Shown in pieces: positions 5,435-11,041 of a stretch of DNA of 11,041 bases. Origin of the DNA: Pseudomonadota bacterium. GTDB taxonomy: Bacteria > Pseudomonadota > Gammaproteobacteria > Steroidobacterales > GCA-2729495. The DNA lies in contig JAUPLK010000026.1 in assembly GCA_030836925.1 (NCBI GenBank), positions 1 through 11,041 on the forward strand, written 5' to 3'. The notes beneath the pieces were generated by a model. That model had not been told where the DNA came from. It ran no database searches and saw only the letters and a program-made list of their open reading frames with translations. Numbering within the stretch: the first letter of the stretch is position 1; each line of letters opens with the position of its first letter. The position numbers were made by a program, and so were the translations under genes.

Positions 5435-7000
5435 ATGAAGCACGAAGCGGTTGATGTCGTCATCGTCGGTGCGGGTGCAGCCGGCTGCCTGTATGCGGCA
5501 GAGCTGGCGCGAGCCGGCAAGCGCGTGACTGTGCTCGAGGCCGGACCGGCCTGGACGCTGGATGACCTGATCAGCTCGCAGATCTGGGCGCGCCGCCTGA
5601 AGTGGCGCGGCGCACCGGTTGCCGGCACGGGCGATCATCCGGTCGGAAACAACTTCGTCACGGGCTCGGGATTCGGCGGCGCAGCCCTGCACCACTACGG
5701 CACCTGGCCGCGCTTCCTGCCGGAAAATTTCGAAGTGCGGCGCCGGTTTGGCAAGGGGCTGGACTGGCCGATCAGCCACGACGAGTTGCGCCCCTGGTAT
5801 GACCGTATCCAGGCGGAGATGGGCATCTCGGGCGATGCGCAGGCCGAGACCTGGCGCGGTCCCGGTGATCCCTATCCGATGCCCGCCGTGCCGCGCTTCG
5901 GACAGGGTGAAGCACTGGCCAGGGGGTTTCTCGAGCTTGGCAAACCGGTTGCGCCCCTGCCGGTGATCGTCAACTCCGTTCCTTATCGCGACCGGCCGGC
6001 CTGCCTGTGGGATGGCTGGTGCGATGCCGGGTGTCCCACCGGCGCGCTGGCGAATCCACTCGTCACCTGGTTCAAGGCAGCACGTGCAGCCGGCGCAGAG
6101 TTCCATGCGCACTGTGACGTGAAGCGGGTCATGACCGACAAGCGCGGTCACGCCACGGGTGTCGAGTATTTCCATCAGGGCGAGCGGCATGTGCAGCGTG
6201 CCGATGTCGTGATCCTTGCGGCATCCACCATCGGCAATCCCCGCATCCTGCTCAACTCGGTAGCGGATGCGCATCCGGCCGGACTCGCCAACGCCAGCGG
6301 TCTGGTCGGGCGTTACCTGATGGCCGAGTTCATCGTGCAGGGTTTCGGGCTGTTTCGGGAACAGACCCAGCCGTGGATGGGGATCAGCGCCGGGCAGCTC
6401 ATGTATCGCGAGGGCTATGTGAATGATGCGCGGCCCGCCGCCTTCGGCGGCTATCAGTGGCAGTTGGCGCCGGCGATGAAGCCCAATGACCTGCTCGGCA
6501 TCGCCCTGAGCAAACCACAGCTGTTTGGCCCGGCATTGCAGCGGTTTCTGGAAACGGCGAGCCAGCACATCGGCATGATGATCGGTTTCGGCAGCGGTGT
6601 TCCCGAGCGCGACAATCGCGTGGAACTGGATGCCGGTCTGGATCGCGAGGGCTATCGCCTTGCCCGCACCGTGCATCGCTACTCTGCGGAATTGCTGGCG
6701 CTGTGGAAGCACATGCAGGATGAAGCCCGTGCAGTTTTCAGCGCAGCAGGTGCCCGGGATCACTGGACGTCGTCCGGCATGCCGACCGGTCATGTCGTCG
6801 GCGGAACGATCATGGGCACCAACGCCCGTGATTCAGTGTGTGACAGCTTTGGACGGACTCACGAGGTACGCAACCTGCTGCTGGCGGGGGCTGGTCTGTT
6901 TCCCTGCAGCGGTGGTGCGAGTCCGACCTTCACGATTCATGCCGTCAGCCTCCGTTCCGCGAGGCAACTCATCGCCCACTGGAGTGACCATGTGCGCTGA
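5435..7000 (+). CDS. GMC-family FAD-dependent dehydrogenase (gluconate/alcohol dehydrogenase large-subunit type)
   Basis: Flavoprotein of 521 residues that should oxidise a sugar, sugar acid or alcohol and pass electrons to the respiratory chain. The FAD-binding Rossmann motif VGAGAAGCLYAAELARAG lies at 11-28 with the acidic LEAG at 34-37. GNNFVTGSGFGG (71-82) is the second flavin-contact region. HVVGG has the probable catalytic His453, and SPTFTIHAV has the second active-site His502, followed by the usual C-terminal helix. Cys190, Cys196 and Cys200 (CLWDGWCDAGC) form a cluster seen in GADH/FDH-type large subunits, where such cysteines can bind an Fe-S centre. It has no signal peptide, so export probably relies on the Tat signal of the divergently encoded subunit. 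GGGAG (5427-5431) precedes the ATG with short spacing. No cytochrome c gene is adjacent. Substrate unknown. Confidence 0.88.
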   Translation: MKHEAVDVVIVGAGAAGCLYAAELARAGKRVTVLEAGPAWTLDDLISSQIWARRLKWRGAPVAGTGDHPVGNNFVTGSGFGGAALHHYGTWPRFLPENFEVRRRFGKGLDWPISHDELRPWYDRIQAEMGISGDAQAETWRGPGDPYPMPAVPRFGQGEALARGFLELGKPVAPLPVIVNSVPYRDRPACLWDGWCDAGCPTGALANPLVTWFKAARAAGAEFHAHCDVKRVMTDKRGHATGVEYFHQGERHVQRADVVILAASTIGNPRILLNSVADAHPAGLANASGLVGRYLMAEFIVQGFGLFREQTQPWMGISAGQLMYREGYVNDARPAAFGGYQWQLAPAMKPNDLLGIALSKPQLFGPALQRFLETASQHIGMMIGFGSGVPERDNRVELDAGLDREGYRLARTVHRYSAELLALWKHMQDEARAVFSAAGARDHWTSSGMPTGHVVGGTIMGTNARDSVCDSFGRTHEVRNLLLAGAGLFPCSGGASPTFTIHAVSLRSARQLIAHWSDHVR

Positions 7001-7013
7001 GTGCGCCTGACGA

Positions 7014-7511
7014 TCAACGGGCCTGCTGCCGGCGCAGCTCCAGTGCCCGCGGTCGGCCGTCGCCGGTCGCCTGGTACCAGACAGTGTGGTCGTTTTCGAT
7101 GGCCTGCCAGGCCGCAAGCGGATCAGCAGTGCTGATTTCAAAAGTATCGAAACCGCAGCGTTGCATGTAGTTGAGCTGTTCCTGCAGCACGTCGCCGACG
7201 GCACGCAGCTCGCCGCGAAATCCGAGGCGCTCGCGCAGCATCCGCGCATGCGTGTAGGCGCGACCGTCGCGGAACTTCGGAAACTCGAGCGCGACAACGG
7301 CGAAGTGCCGGAGATCCGCGCCAAGCAGCGCCGGCGGCTGGTCACTCTGCAGGCGGATGCCGAGCGACTGCTTGCCGGCCAGCAGTGTGTCGCGATGGGC
7401 CTGCCACTGCAGCAGGCTGACGATCACTGGCTGGTCAACGGGCACCGGATCGAGTGTCCGGGCATCGATATGGATGTCGTCGACCAGCTTGCCGTTGCGG
7501 ATCAGGGCCAT
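7014..7511 (-). CDS. DUF934 protein, sulfite reductase-associated
   Basis: A 165-residue soluble protein of the DUF934 family, nearly always encoded next to CysI-like sulfite reductases in proteobacteria. The hallmark is PKFRDGRAYTHARMLRERLG (residues 78-97), continuing into ELRAVGDVLQEQLNYMQRCG; a conserved FDTFE follows. Its biochemical role is not established; a part in assimilatory sulfite reduction, perhaps electron delivery or assembly, is inferred from linkage. The ATG shares one base with the stop of the upstream reductase (TAATG at 7509-7513), so the two are translationally coupled. It converges on the GMC gene 13 bp away with no terminator visible between. Family call is confident, function is not. 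Confidence 0.88.
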   Translation of the reverse strand: MALIRNGKLVDDIHIDARTLDPVPVDQPVIVSLLQWQAHRDTLLAGKQSLGIRLQSDQPPALLGADLRHFAVVALEFPKFRDGRAYTHARMLRERLGFRGELRAVGDVLQEQLNYMQRCGFDTFEISTADPLAAWQAIENDHTVWYQATGDGRPRALELRRQQAR

Positions 7512-9193
7512 TACGCCACCTCGCGCCGGGGCGTCACGCCTTCGCCATAGACGGCATCCTGGAAAGGCTCGATGCCGACGCGGCGCCAGGTGTCCAGAAA
7601 GCGCTCGTCACCGGATCGCAGGCTCTTGTAGCGCGCGACCAGCGCCTCGATGGCGGCGGGCACCTCGTCGGCCGAAATGGCGCGGCCAAGCCTCTCGCCG
7701 AGCGCTGCATCTTCGGCTGATGATCCACCGAGCGTCAGTTGATAGAACTCCTGGCCCTTTTTTTCCACGCCGAGAATACCGATGTGACCGACATGATGAT
7801 GGCCGCAGGCGTTCATGCAGCCGGAGATGTTGATGGTCAACTCGCCGATGTCCTGCAGGGTGGCGGCATCACTGAAGTGCCGGCTGATGTCCTGCGCCAC
7901 GGGAATCGCCCGCGCATTGGCCAGCGAGCAGAAATCAAGTCCGGGGCAGGCGACGATATCGGTCAGCGTGCCGATATTTGCGGTTGCCAGCGAAATGCGC
8001 GCCAGTTCGGTCCACAGCTCATGCAGCTCTTTCTGCCGGACATCAGTGAAAACCAGATTCTGCCGGTGCGATACCCGCAGTTCACCGAGGCTGAAGCGGT
8101 CGGCCAGATCCGCAACGCGATCCATCTGCTCGGCCGTCAGGTCGCCGGGTGCGATCCCCGGCGATTTCAGCGACAGGTTGACGATGGCGTAGCCCGGCGT
8201 CCGGTGCCCGACGACATTGGCCCGGTACCATGCATCGAATGCCGGTTGGGCCTTGCGCAGTCTGTCGAGTGCCACTGTTTCTTCCGGCAGGTCTTCCCAG
8301 GCCGGTGGCGCGAAATAGGCCGTGATCCGCGCGACTTCGGCCGGATCAACATTGAGCAGTGGGCTGGCCTTGATCTCTGCCCATTCCTCTTCGACCAGAC
8401 GGCGGAACTCATCGATGCCGAGCGCGTTCACCTGGATCTTGATGCGCGCCTTGTTGGGGTTGTCGCGCCGGCCGCCGAGGTTGTAGATGCGCAGTATCGC
8501 TTCGAGATAGGAGAACAGATCTTCCTTGGCCAGCCACTCGCGGATGGTGAGACCGACATAAGGCGTGCGGCCCTGTCCACCACCGACGATGACTTCAAAG
8601 CCGATCACGCCCTCGGCGTTGCGGCGCAGGTAGAGACCGACATCGTGGAACTTGACGGCTGCCCTGTCGCTGGCTGCACCCGTGACGGCGATCTTGAACT
8701 TGCGTGGCAGGTAGCCGAATTCAGGGTGCAGGATCGACCACTGGCGGATCAGTTCGCACCAGGGGCGCGGATCTTCGATTTCGTCGCGGGCACGCCCGGC
8801 AAACTGGTCGGCCGTGATGTTGCGTACGCAGTTGCCCGAAGACTGCATGGTGTTCATTTCGACGTCGGCGAGTTCCGCCAGGATGTCCGGTGCCTCGTCG
8901 AGCCTGATCCAGTTGAACTGGATGTTCTGCCGGGTGGTGAAGTGACCGAAGCCCCGGTCGAAACGTCGCGCGATGAAAGCCAGCTTGCGCAATTGCCGGG
9001 ATGACAGGCAGCCGTATGGCACGTTGATGCGCAGCATGTAGGCGTGCAGCTGCAGGTACAGCCCGTTGGGCAGACGCAGTGGCTTGAACTGGTCCTCGGT
9101 GATGTCGCCGGTCAGGCGCCGTTCCACCTGGCGCCGGAACACGGCCACCCGCTCGGCCACCAGGGTGTGATCGAATTCGTCGTAGCGATACAT
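7511..9193 (-). CDS. cysI: Assimilatory sulfite (nitrite) reductase hemoprotein, CysI-like
   Basis: Siroheme/[4Fe-4S] enzyme of 560 residues that reduces sulfite to sulfide by six electrons for cysteine synthesis. Two ferredoxin-like half-domains are visible: RINVPYGCLSSRQLRKLA (about 55-72) and FTTRQNIQFNW (85-95) in the first repeat; LRVSHRQNLVFT (372-383) in the second. Siroheme-contact MQSSGNCVRNIT is at 116-127. The cluster ligands Cys416, Cys422, Cys459 and Cys463 (CPGLDFC…CMNAC) follow the nitrite/sulfite reductase pattern. Nitrite reduction cannot be excluded from motifs, but the DUF2849 and DUF934 neighbours indicate sulfur assimilation. No CysJ flavoprotein gene is nearby, so a ferredoxin-like donor is likely. 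It is the middle gene of a three-gene minus operon, 31 bp after DUF2849 and overlapping DUF934 by one base. Confidence 0.92.
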   Translation of the reverse strand: MYRYDEFDHTLVAERVAVFRRQVERRLTGDITEDQFKPLRLPNGLYLQLHAYMLRINVPYGCLSSRQLRKLAFIARRFDRGFGHFTTRQNIQFNWIRLDEAPDILAELADVEMNTMQSSGNCVRNITADQFAGRARDEIEDPRPWCELIRQWSILHPEFGYLPRKFKIAVTGAASDRAAVKFHDVGLYLRRNAEGVIGFEVIVGGGQGRTPYVGLTIREWLAKEDLFSYLEAILRIYNLGGRRDNPNKARIKIQVNALGIDEFRRLVEEEWAEIKASPLLNVDPAEVARITAYFAPPAWEDLPEETVALDRLRKAQPAFDAWYRANVVGHRTPGYAIVNLSLKSPGIAPGDLTAEQMDRVADLADRFSLGELRVSHRQNLVFTDVRQKELHELWTELARISLATANIGTLTDIVACPGLDFCSLANARAIPVAQDISRHFSDAATLQDIGELTINISGCMNACGHHHVGHIGILGVEKKGQEFYQLTLGGSSAEDAALGERLGRAISADEVPAAIEALVARYKSLRSGDERFLDTWRRVGIEPFQDAVYGEGVTPRREVA

Positions 9194-9224
9194 CTATGCG
9201 AGTTCCCGAATCAACCGGCCTGAA

Positions 9225-9524
9225 TCAACTGGTGTGGGTCAGCAGGTCAGTGCGCACGGTCGGTCCGCAGGCCCGGATGGACTCGCGCCAGTCCGTTGCT
9301 CGTCGTTTGCCCGCAATGGTTTCGACGGTGATCAGGTAAGCCTCGACCACCTGGTTGGCCGCTTCGGCCTTGCGGGCACTCTGCAACAGGGCTTCGCCCT
9401 CATCTTTGTGTCTTGCCAGTGCGCCGAGCTGCAGGTCCTCGACCCACTGTGCACCGGTGCCGAGGAAGACCACCCGCCCGTCGGACAGGCGACTGGCAAC
9501 GACCATTTGTCCGCTGGACTGCAT
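9225..9524 (-). CDS. DUF2849 protein, first gene of the sulfite reductase operon
   Basis: A 99-residue protein. MVVASRLSDGRVVFL (7-21) followed by WVEDL (27-31) is the DUF2849 pattern; members typically precede cysI in sulfur assimilation clusters. The remainder is helical and charged, with a conserved-looking NQVVEAYLITVE near 58-69. The function is unknown; a small accessory or regulatory role with sulfite reductase is inferred from gene order. The start may be ATG 9524 or ATG 9506 (residue 7); neither has a strong ribosome site, and the shorter form begins exactly at the domain. A candidate -10 lies about 35 bases upstream. Confidence 0.8.
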   Translation of the reverse strand: MQSSGQMVVASRLSDGRVVFLGTGAQWVEDLQLGALARHKDEGEALLQSARKAEAANQVVEAYLITVETIAGKRRATDWRESIRACGPTVRTDLLTHTS

Positions 9525-9559
9525 GCCGGGAACCGTTGGCTGAAAGTTTCAGGGGTGCC

Positions 9560-9568
9560 AGCTTAGCC
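9560..9568 (-). promoter_or_regulatory. GGCTAAGCT element, candidate -10 for the sulfite reductase operon
   Basis: Reads GGCTAAGCT on the minus strand. With TAAGCT (9560-9565) as -10, initiation would be near 9553 and the leader about 29 bases. No good -35 at the right spacing; an AT-rich patch (9586-9612) lies farther upstream and could bind an activator. Confidence 0.35.
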
Positions 9569-9647
9569 ACGGGTGTGGCTGCAGGTTAGACAAATTACTT
9601 AGATGTATATGCCCCGTGGGGCGCGGCATTGCGTCGCGGCAGAAGGC

Positions 9648-9806
9648 TCAAGAAGGCGGCCGACGGTTGCGCCGGCGGCGCAGCAACTCGGCAAGCACCG
9701 GCAGGAACGGAAGCAGGGCGCCGAACAGCACCACCGTCCAGTGGATATAGAGGCCGGTGAGCACCAGGAACAGGCCCAGTGCGATCAGCCAGAACCAGCC
9801 GGCCAA
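9648..9806 (-). CDS. Small membrane protein with TTG start, unassigned
   Basis: A 52-residue frame ending TGA at 9648-9650. It begins (M)AGWFWLIALGLFLVLTGLYI, a strong transmembrane segment (about 3-21), then HWTVVLFGALLPFLPVLAEL, a second hydrophobic stretch (22-41), then the basic tail RRRRNRRPPS. The Arg-rich end directly after the helix fits the positive-inside rule. No ATG exists in this frame; the frame upstream is closed by TAA about 50 bases before. A TTG at 9804-9806 has a full GGAGG site (9814-9818) 7 bases upstream, which decides the start. It lies between the four-helix membrane protein gene and DUF2849, all on the minus strand, with gaps of 188 and 123 bp. I do not recognise the family. 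Confidence 0.62.
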   Translation of the reverse strand: MAGWFWLIALGLFLVLTGLYIHWTVVLFGALLPFLPVLAELLRRRRNRRPPS

Positions 9807-9838
9807 AGCACTGCCTCCACGGCAGAGGGCGAAGAAAT

Positions 9839-9873
9839 CCGGTCCCGGTTACGTGGGGCGAAACCGGGACCGG
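9839..9873. repeat. 12-bp perfect inverted repeat (hairpin) upstream of the small membrane protein
   Basis: CCGGTCCCGGTT (9839-9850) and AACCGGGACCGG (9862-9873) form a perfect 12-bp stem with an 11-base loop. Neither strand has a T-tract after it, so a classical terminator is unlikely. On the minus strand it ends about 20 bases before the GGAGG of the TTG-started gene, so it could be a leader hairpin or an operator. Confidence 0.7.
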
Positions 9874-9994
9874 GCCGAAGACAAGGGAAGTCTGGAGGGG
9901 CCATCTCGTCGCCTCGGCAGTTTCTGTATTACACCTTATGTCCAGTCATGGCCTCACCCAAAAGGATGATTTTTGCGCAGATTTGCCGGACTGC

Positions 9995-10450
9995 TCAGTC
10001 CTTGACCTCATCGACAGTCGCCTGCCCCGACAAACGGCGGCGTATATGCGCCCAGGACACGCCAATGGTCAGCACGACCGATACGCCAATCAGCACGATC
10101 CAGGTGATGGTTCCAGCTGAACTGGTCTTGACCAGGTCATAGAAGAACAGCATCCATACCAGCACTCCGAACAGGGCTGCCACCAGCACGATGCCCAAAA
10201 GCCCGAGGGACTGGGTTGTGGCATGCACGAATACCACCCAGCCGATCAGTAACGCGATCCCGGTCAGGAAATGCGGCGGCCCGAGGTTGCTGGACAGGAA
10301 GGCGTCCTTCGCCCAGTGCAGAAACGAGAAGCCGGAGGGGTTGTAGGTCAACAGCACGATGAGCAGGGCAAACAGCAGCCGCAGCAGGAAGCTGCCAAAA
10401 CCGAATCCAGGCTCACCGCGATTGCCGGCGCTGATCTGATCGGTAGCCAT
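9995..10450 (-). CDS. Four-helix inner-membrane protein (DUF6524-like)
   Basis: A 151-residue integral membrane protein of unknown role. Hydrophobic segments fall at about 20-36 (FLLRLLFALLIVLLTY), 61-79, 82-103 and 114-133, with polar ends and HIRRRLSG after the last helix. The first segment leads into TYNPSGFSFLHWA (35-47), a conserved-looking motif that I associate with DUF6524; that name is from memory of the pattern. The start at ATG 10450 is preferred to 10480 because GGGAG lies about 9 bases upstream and the extra ten residues (PRSARGRFP) look untranslated. It is divergent from the zinc-ribbon gene with a 76-bp gap. A short GGACT/AGTCC stem-loop overlaps its stop codon (9988-10001) without a T-tract. 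Confidence 0.75.
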   Translation of the reverse strand: MATDQISAGNRGEPGFGFGSFLLRLLFALLIVLLTYNPSGFSFLHWAKDAFLSSNLGPPHFLTGIALLIGWVVFVHATTQSLGLLGIVLVAALFGVLVWMLFFYDLVKTSSAGTITWIVLIGVSVVLTIGVSWAHIRRRLSGQATVDEVKD

Positions 10451-10511
10451 CGGAAATCTCCCGCGAGCTGAACGCGGCACAAATTGTAGCCTGAACCAGT
10501 CCAGCCGTATC

Positions 10512-10520
10512 GGCTAAGCT
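10512..10520 (+). promoter_or_regulatory. GGCTAAGCT element, -10 placing initiation at the next ATG
   Basis: TAAGCT at 10515-10520 ends 6 bases before the ATG at 10527, so transcription would begin at or next to the start codon and the mRNA would be leaderless. This agrees with the lack of any Shine-Dalgarno. A weak TGAACC (10492-10497) sits 17 bp upstream. Confidence 0.42.
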
Positions 10521-10526
10521 CTGCAC

Positions 10527-10835
10527 ATGAATGCCGAACTGCTTTGCTGGCGTTGCGGGGCATCCCTGGCGGCGCTGTCCCTGCCGCTGGGCAGGACCGA
10601 GGAATGTCCCGCCTGCCGCAGTCCCTTGCACGTCTGCCGCCTGTGCCGGTTTCATGATCGTTCGCGGCCGAAGCAATGTCGCGAAGACGATGCCGAGGAG
10701 GTGCGGGAAAAAGAGCGGCCCAATTTCTGCGACTACTTCAAGCCGCATGCGGGGGCCTTTGATGCGCAGCGGGCATCCGCAGAGCAGGCGGCCATGGACG
10801 CTGCTGCCGCGCTGTTCGGGCCCAGGAAAGGCTGA
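10527..10835 (+). CDS. Eight-cysteine zinc-ribbon-like conserved protein
   Basis: A 102-residue cytoplasmic protein. Cysteines pair as CxxC at 7/10, 27/30 and 37/40, plus singles at 51 and 68. CWRCG and CPACRSPLHVCRLC are typical zinc-knuckle spacing, so two zinc sites are possible. RPNFCDYFKP (64-73) is a distinctive conserved-looking motif. The C-terminal 30 residues are Ala-rich and probably helical. No enzyme motif is visible; such proteins are annotated as hypothetical and may bind protein or nucleic acid. It is followed after 27 bp by the YihY-family gene on the same strand, so the two are likely cotranscribed. No ribosome site; see the overlapping -10-like element. Confidence 0.75.
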   Translation: MNAELLCWRCGASLAALSLPLGRTEECPACRSPLHVCRLCRFHDRSRPKQCREDDAEEVREKERPNFCDYFKPHAGAFDAQRASAEQAAMDAAAALFGPRKG

Positions 10836-10862
10836 TGCTGCGGTTGTGCGCGGGATTCCGGC

Positions 10863-11041
10863 ATGAAAACACTGGCTGAGGCCATCGATCACGCGCTTTG
10901 GCGTCGCGACCGGTCCGGCCGGCCCTGGCCGGAACGGCTGGCCTGGACTGTTGCGCGCTACATCAATGCGGTTGCGCGTGACCTGCTGGGCGGCCAGTTG
11001 ACCCTGCGTGCGATGAGCCTGGTCTACACGACATTGCTCTC
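10863..11041 (+). CDS. YihY/BrkB (UPF0761) family membrane protein, 5' part
   Basis: Begins at ATG 10863 and runs off the window after 59 complete codons. The segment ARDLLGGQLTLRAMSLVYTT (38-57) is the recognisable entry to the YihY/BrkB fold, where it precedes the first transmembrane helix; the cytoplasmic head WRRDRSGRPWPERL (13-26) also fits. Family members are integral inner-membrane proteins of about 270-450 residues with poorly established function (an early ribonuclease BN label was incorrect). It follows the zinc-ribbon gene by 27 bp. Confidence 0.85.
   Translation, partial: MKTLAEAIDHALWRRDRSGRPWPERLAWTVARYINAVARDLLGGQLTLRAMSLVYTTLL

Noticed and set aside
5420..6793. 457-codon minus-strand open frame opposite the GMC dehydrogenase
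   Set aside because: Mirror of strong GMC coding with all motifs on the plus strand; no ribosome site and low-complexity translation.
7739..9004. 421-codon plus-strand open frame opposite cysI
   Set aside because: Shadow of the sulfite reductase gene, whose cluster cysteines and siroheme motifs are on the minus strand.
9988..10001. GGACT-GCTC-AGTCC stem-loop as a terminator of the four-helix membrane protein gene
   Set aside because: Only 5 bp, overlaps the stop codon and is not followed by a T-tract on the minus strand.
1..11041. tRNA, rRNA, CRISPR arrays or prophage genes
   Set aside because: No cloverleaf, no regularly spaced repeat array and no phage structural or integrase genes were seen on either strand.

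Overview
The window is GC-rich and reads like the chromosome of a member of the Pseudomonadota, most likely a gammaproteobacterium. The evidence is family content only: a DUF2849–CysI–DUF934 assimilatory sulfite reductase cluster, a YihY/BrkB-type protein, a GMC dehydrogenase with a Tat-signal partner, and a hipBA operon. I cannot name a genus.

Layout. Positions 1-420 hold the 3' part of 6-phosphogluconolactonase. Positions 421-2598 form a compact toxin–antitoxin block. It contains a minus-strand orphan antitoxin of the 'putative addiction module component' type with only the first codons of its ParE/RelE-like toxin, then an intact plus-strand hipB–hipA pair behind three evenly spaced palindromic operators. 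A near-identical 17-bp direct repeat sits on both edges of this block, one copy at the pgl stop codon and one just after hipA, so it may be an inserted or rearranged island. Positions 2632-3500 hold a hotdog acyl-CoA thioesterase (minus) divergent from a small coiled-coil membrane protein (plus). Positions 3566-7000 hold an MFS transporter and a Tat-signal 'gluconate 2-dehydrogenase subunit 3' protein (minus), divergent from a GMC flavoprotein dehydrogenase (plus). This looks like an exported oxidation module with its own transporter. Positions 7014-9524 are the minus-strand operon DUF2849 – sulfite reductase hemoprotein – DUF934. Positions 9648-10450 hold a short TTG-started membrane protein and a four-helix membrane protein (minus). 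Positions 10527-11041 hold an eight-cysteine zinc-ribbon-like protein followed by the start of a YihY-family membrane protein (plus).

How the genes work together. HipB should repress its own operon through the three TTTCC-N6-GGAAA sites and neutralise the HipA kinase. The GMC subunit carries no export signal, so it probably reaches the periplasm with the Tat-targeted small subunit. No cytochrome c subunit is visible beside them. The sulfite reductase has no flavoprotein (CysJ) partner here, so a ferredoxin-type donor or help from DUF934 is likely. A 9-bp motif, GGCTAAGCT, lies upstream of three separate genes at distances that suit a -10 promoter element.

The points most worth a second look are the repeat-bounded toxin–antitoxin block with its truncated toxin, the triple hip operator, the non-ATG small membrane protein, and the apparently leaderless zinc-ribbon gene.
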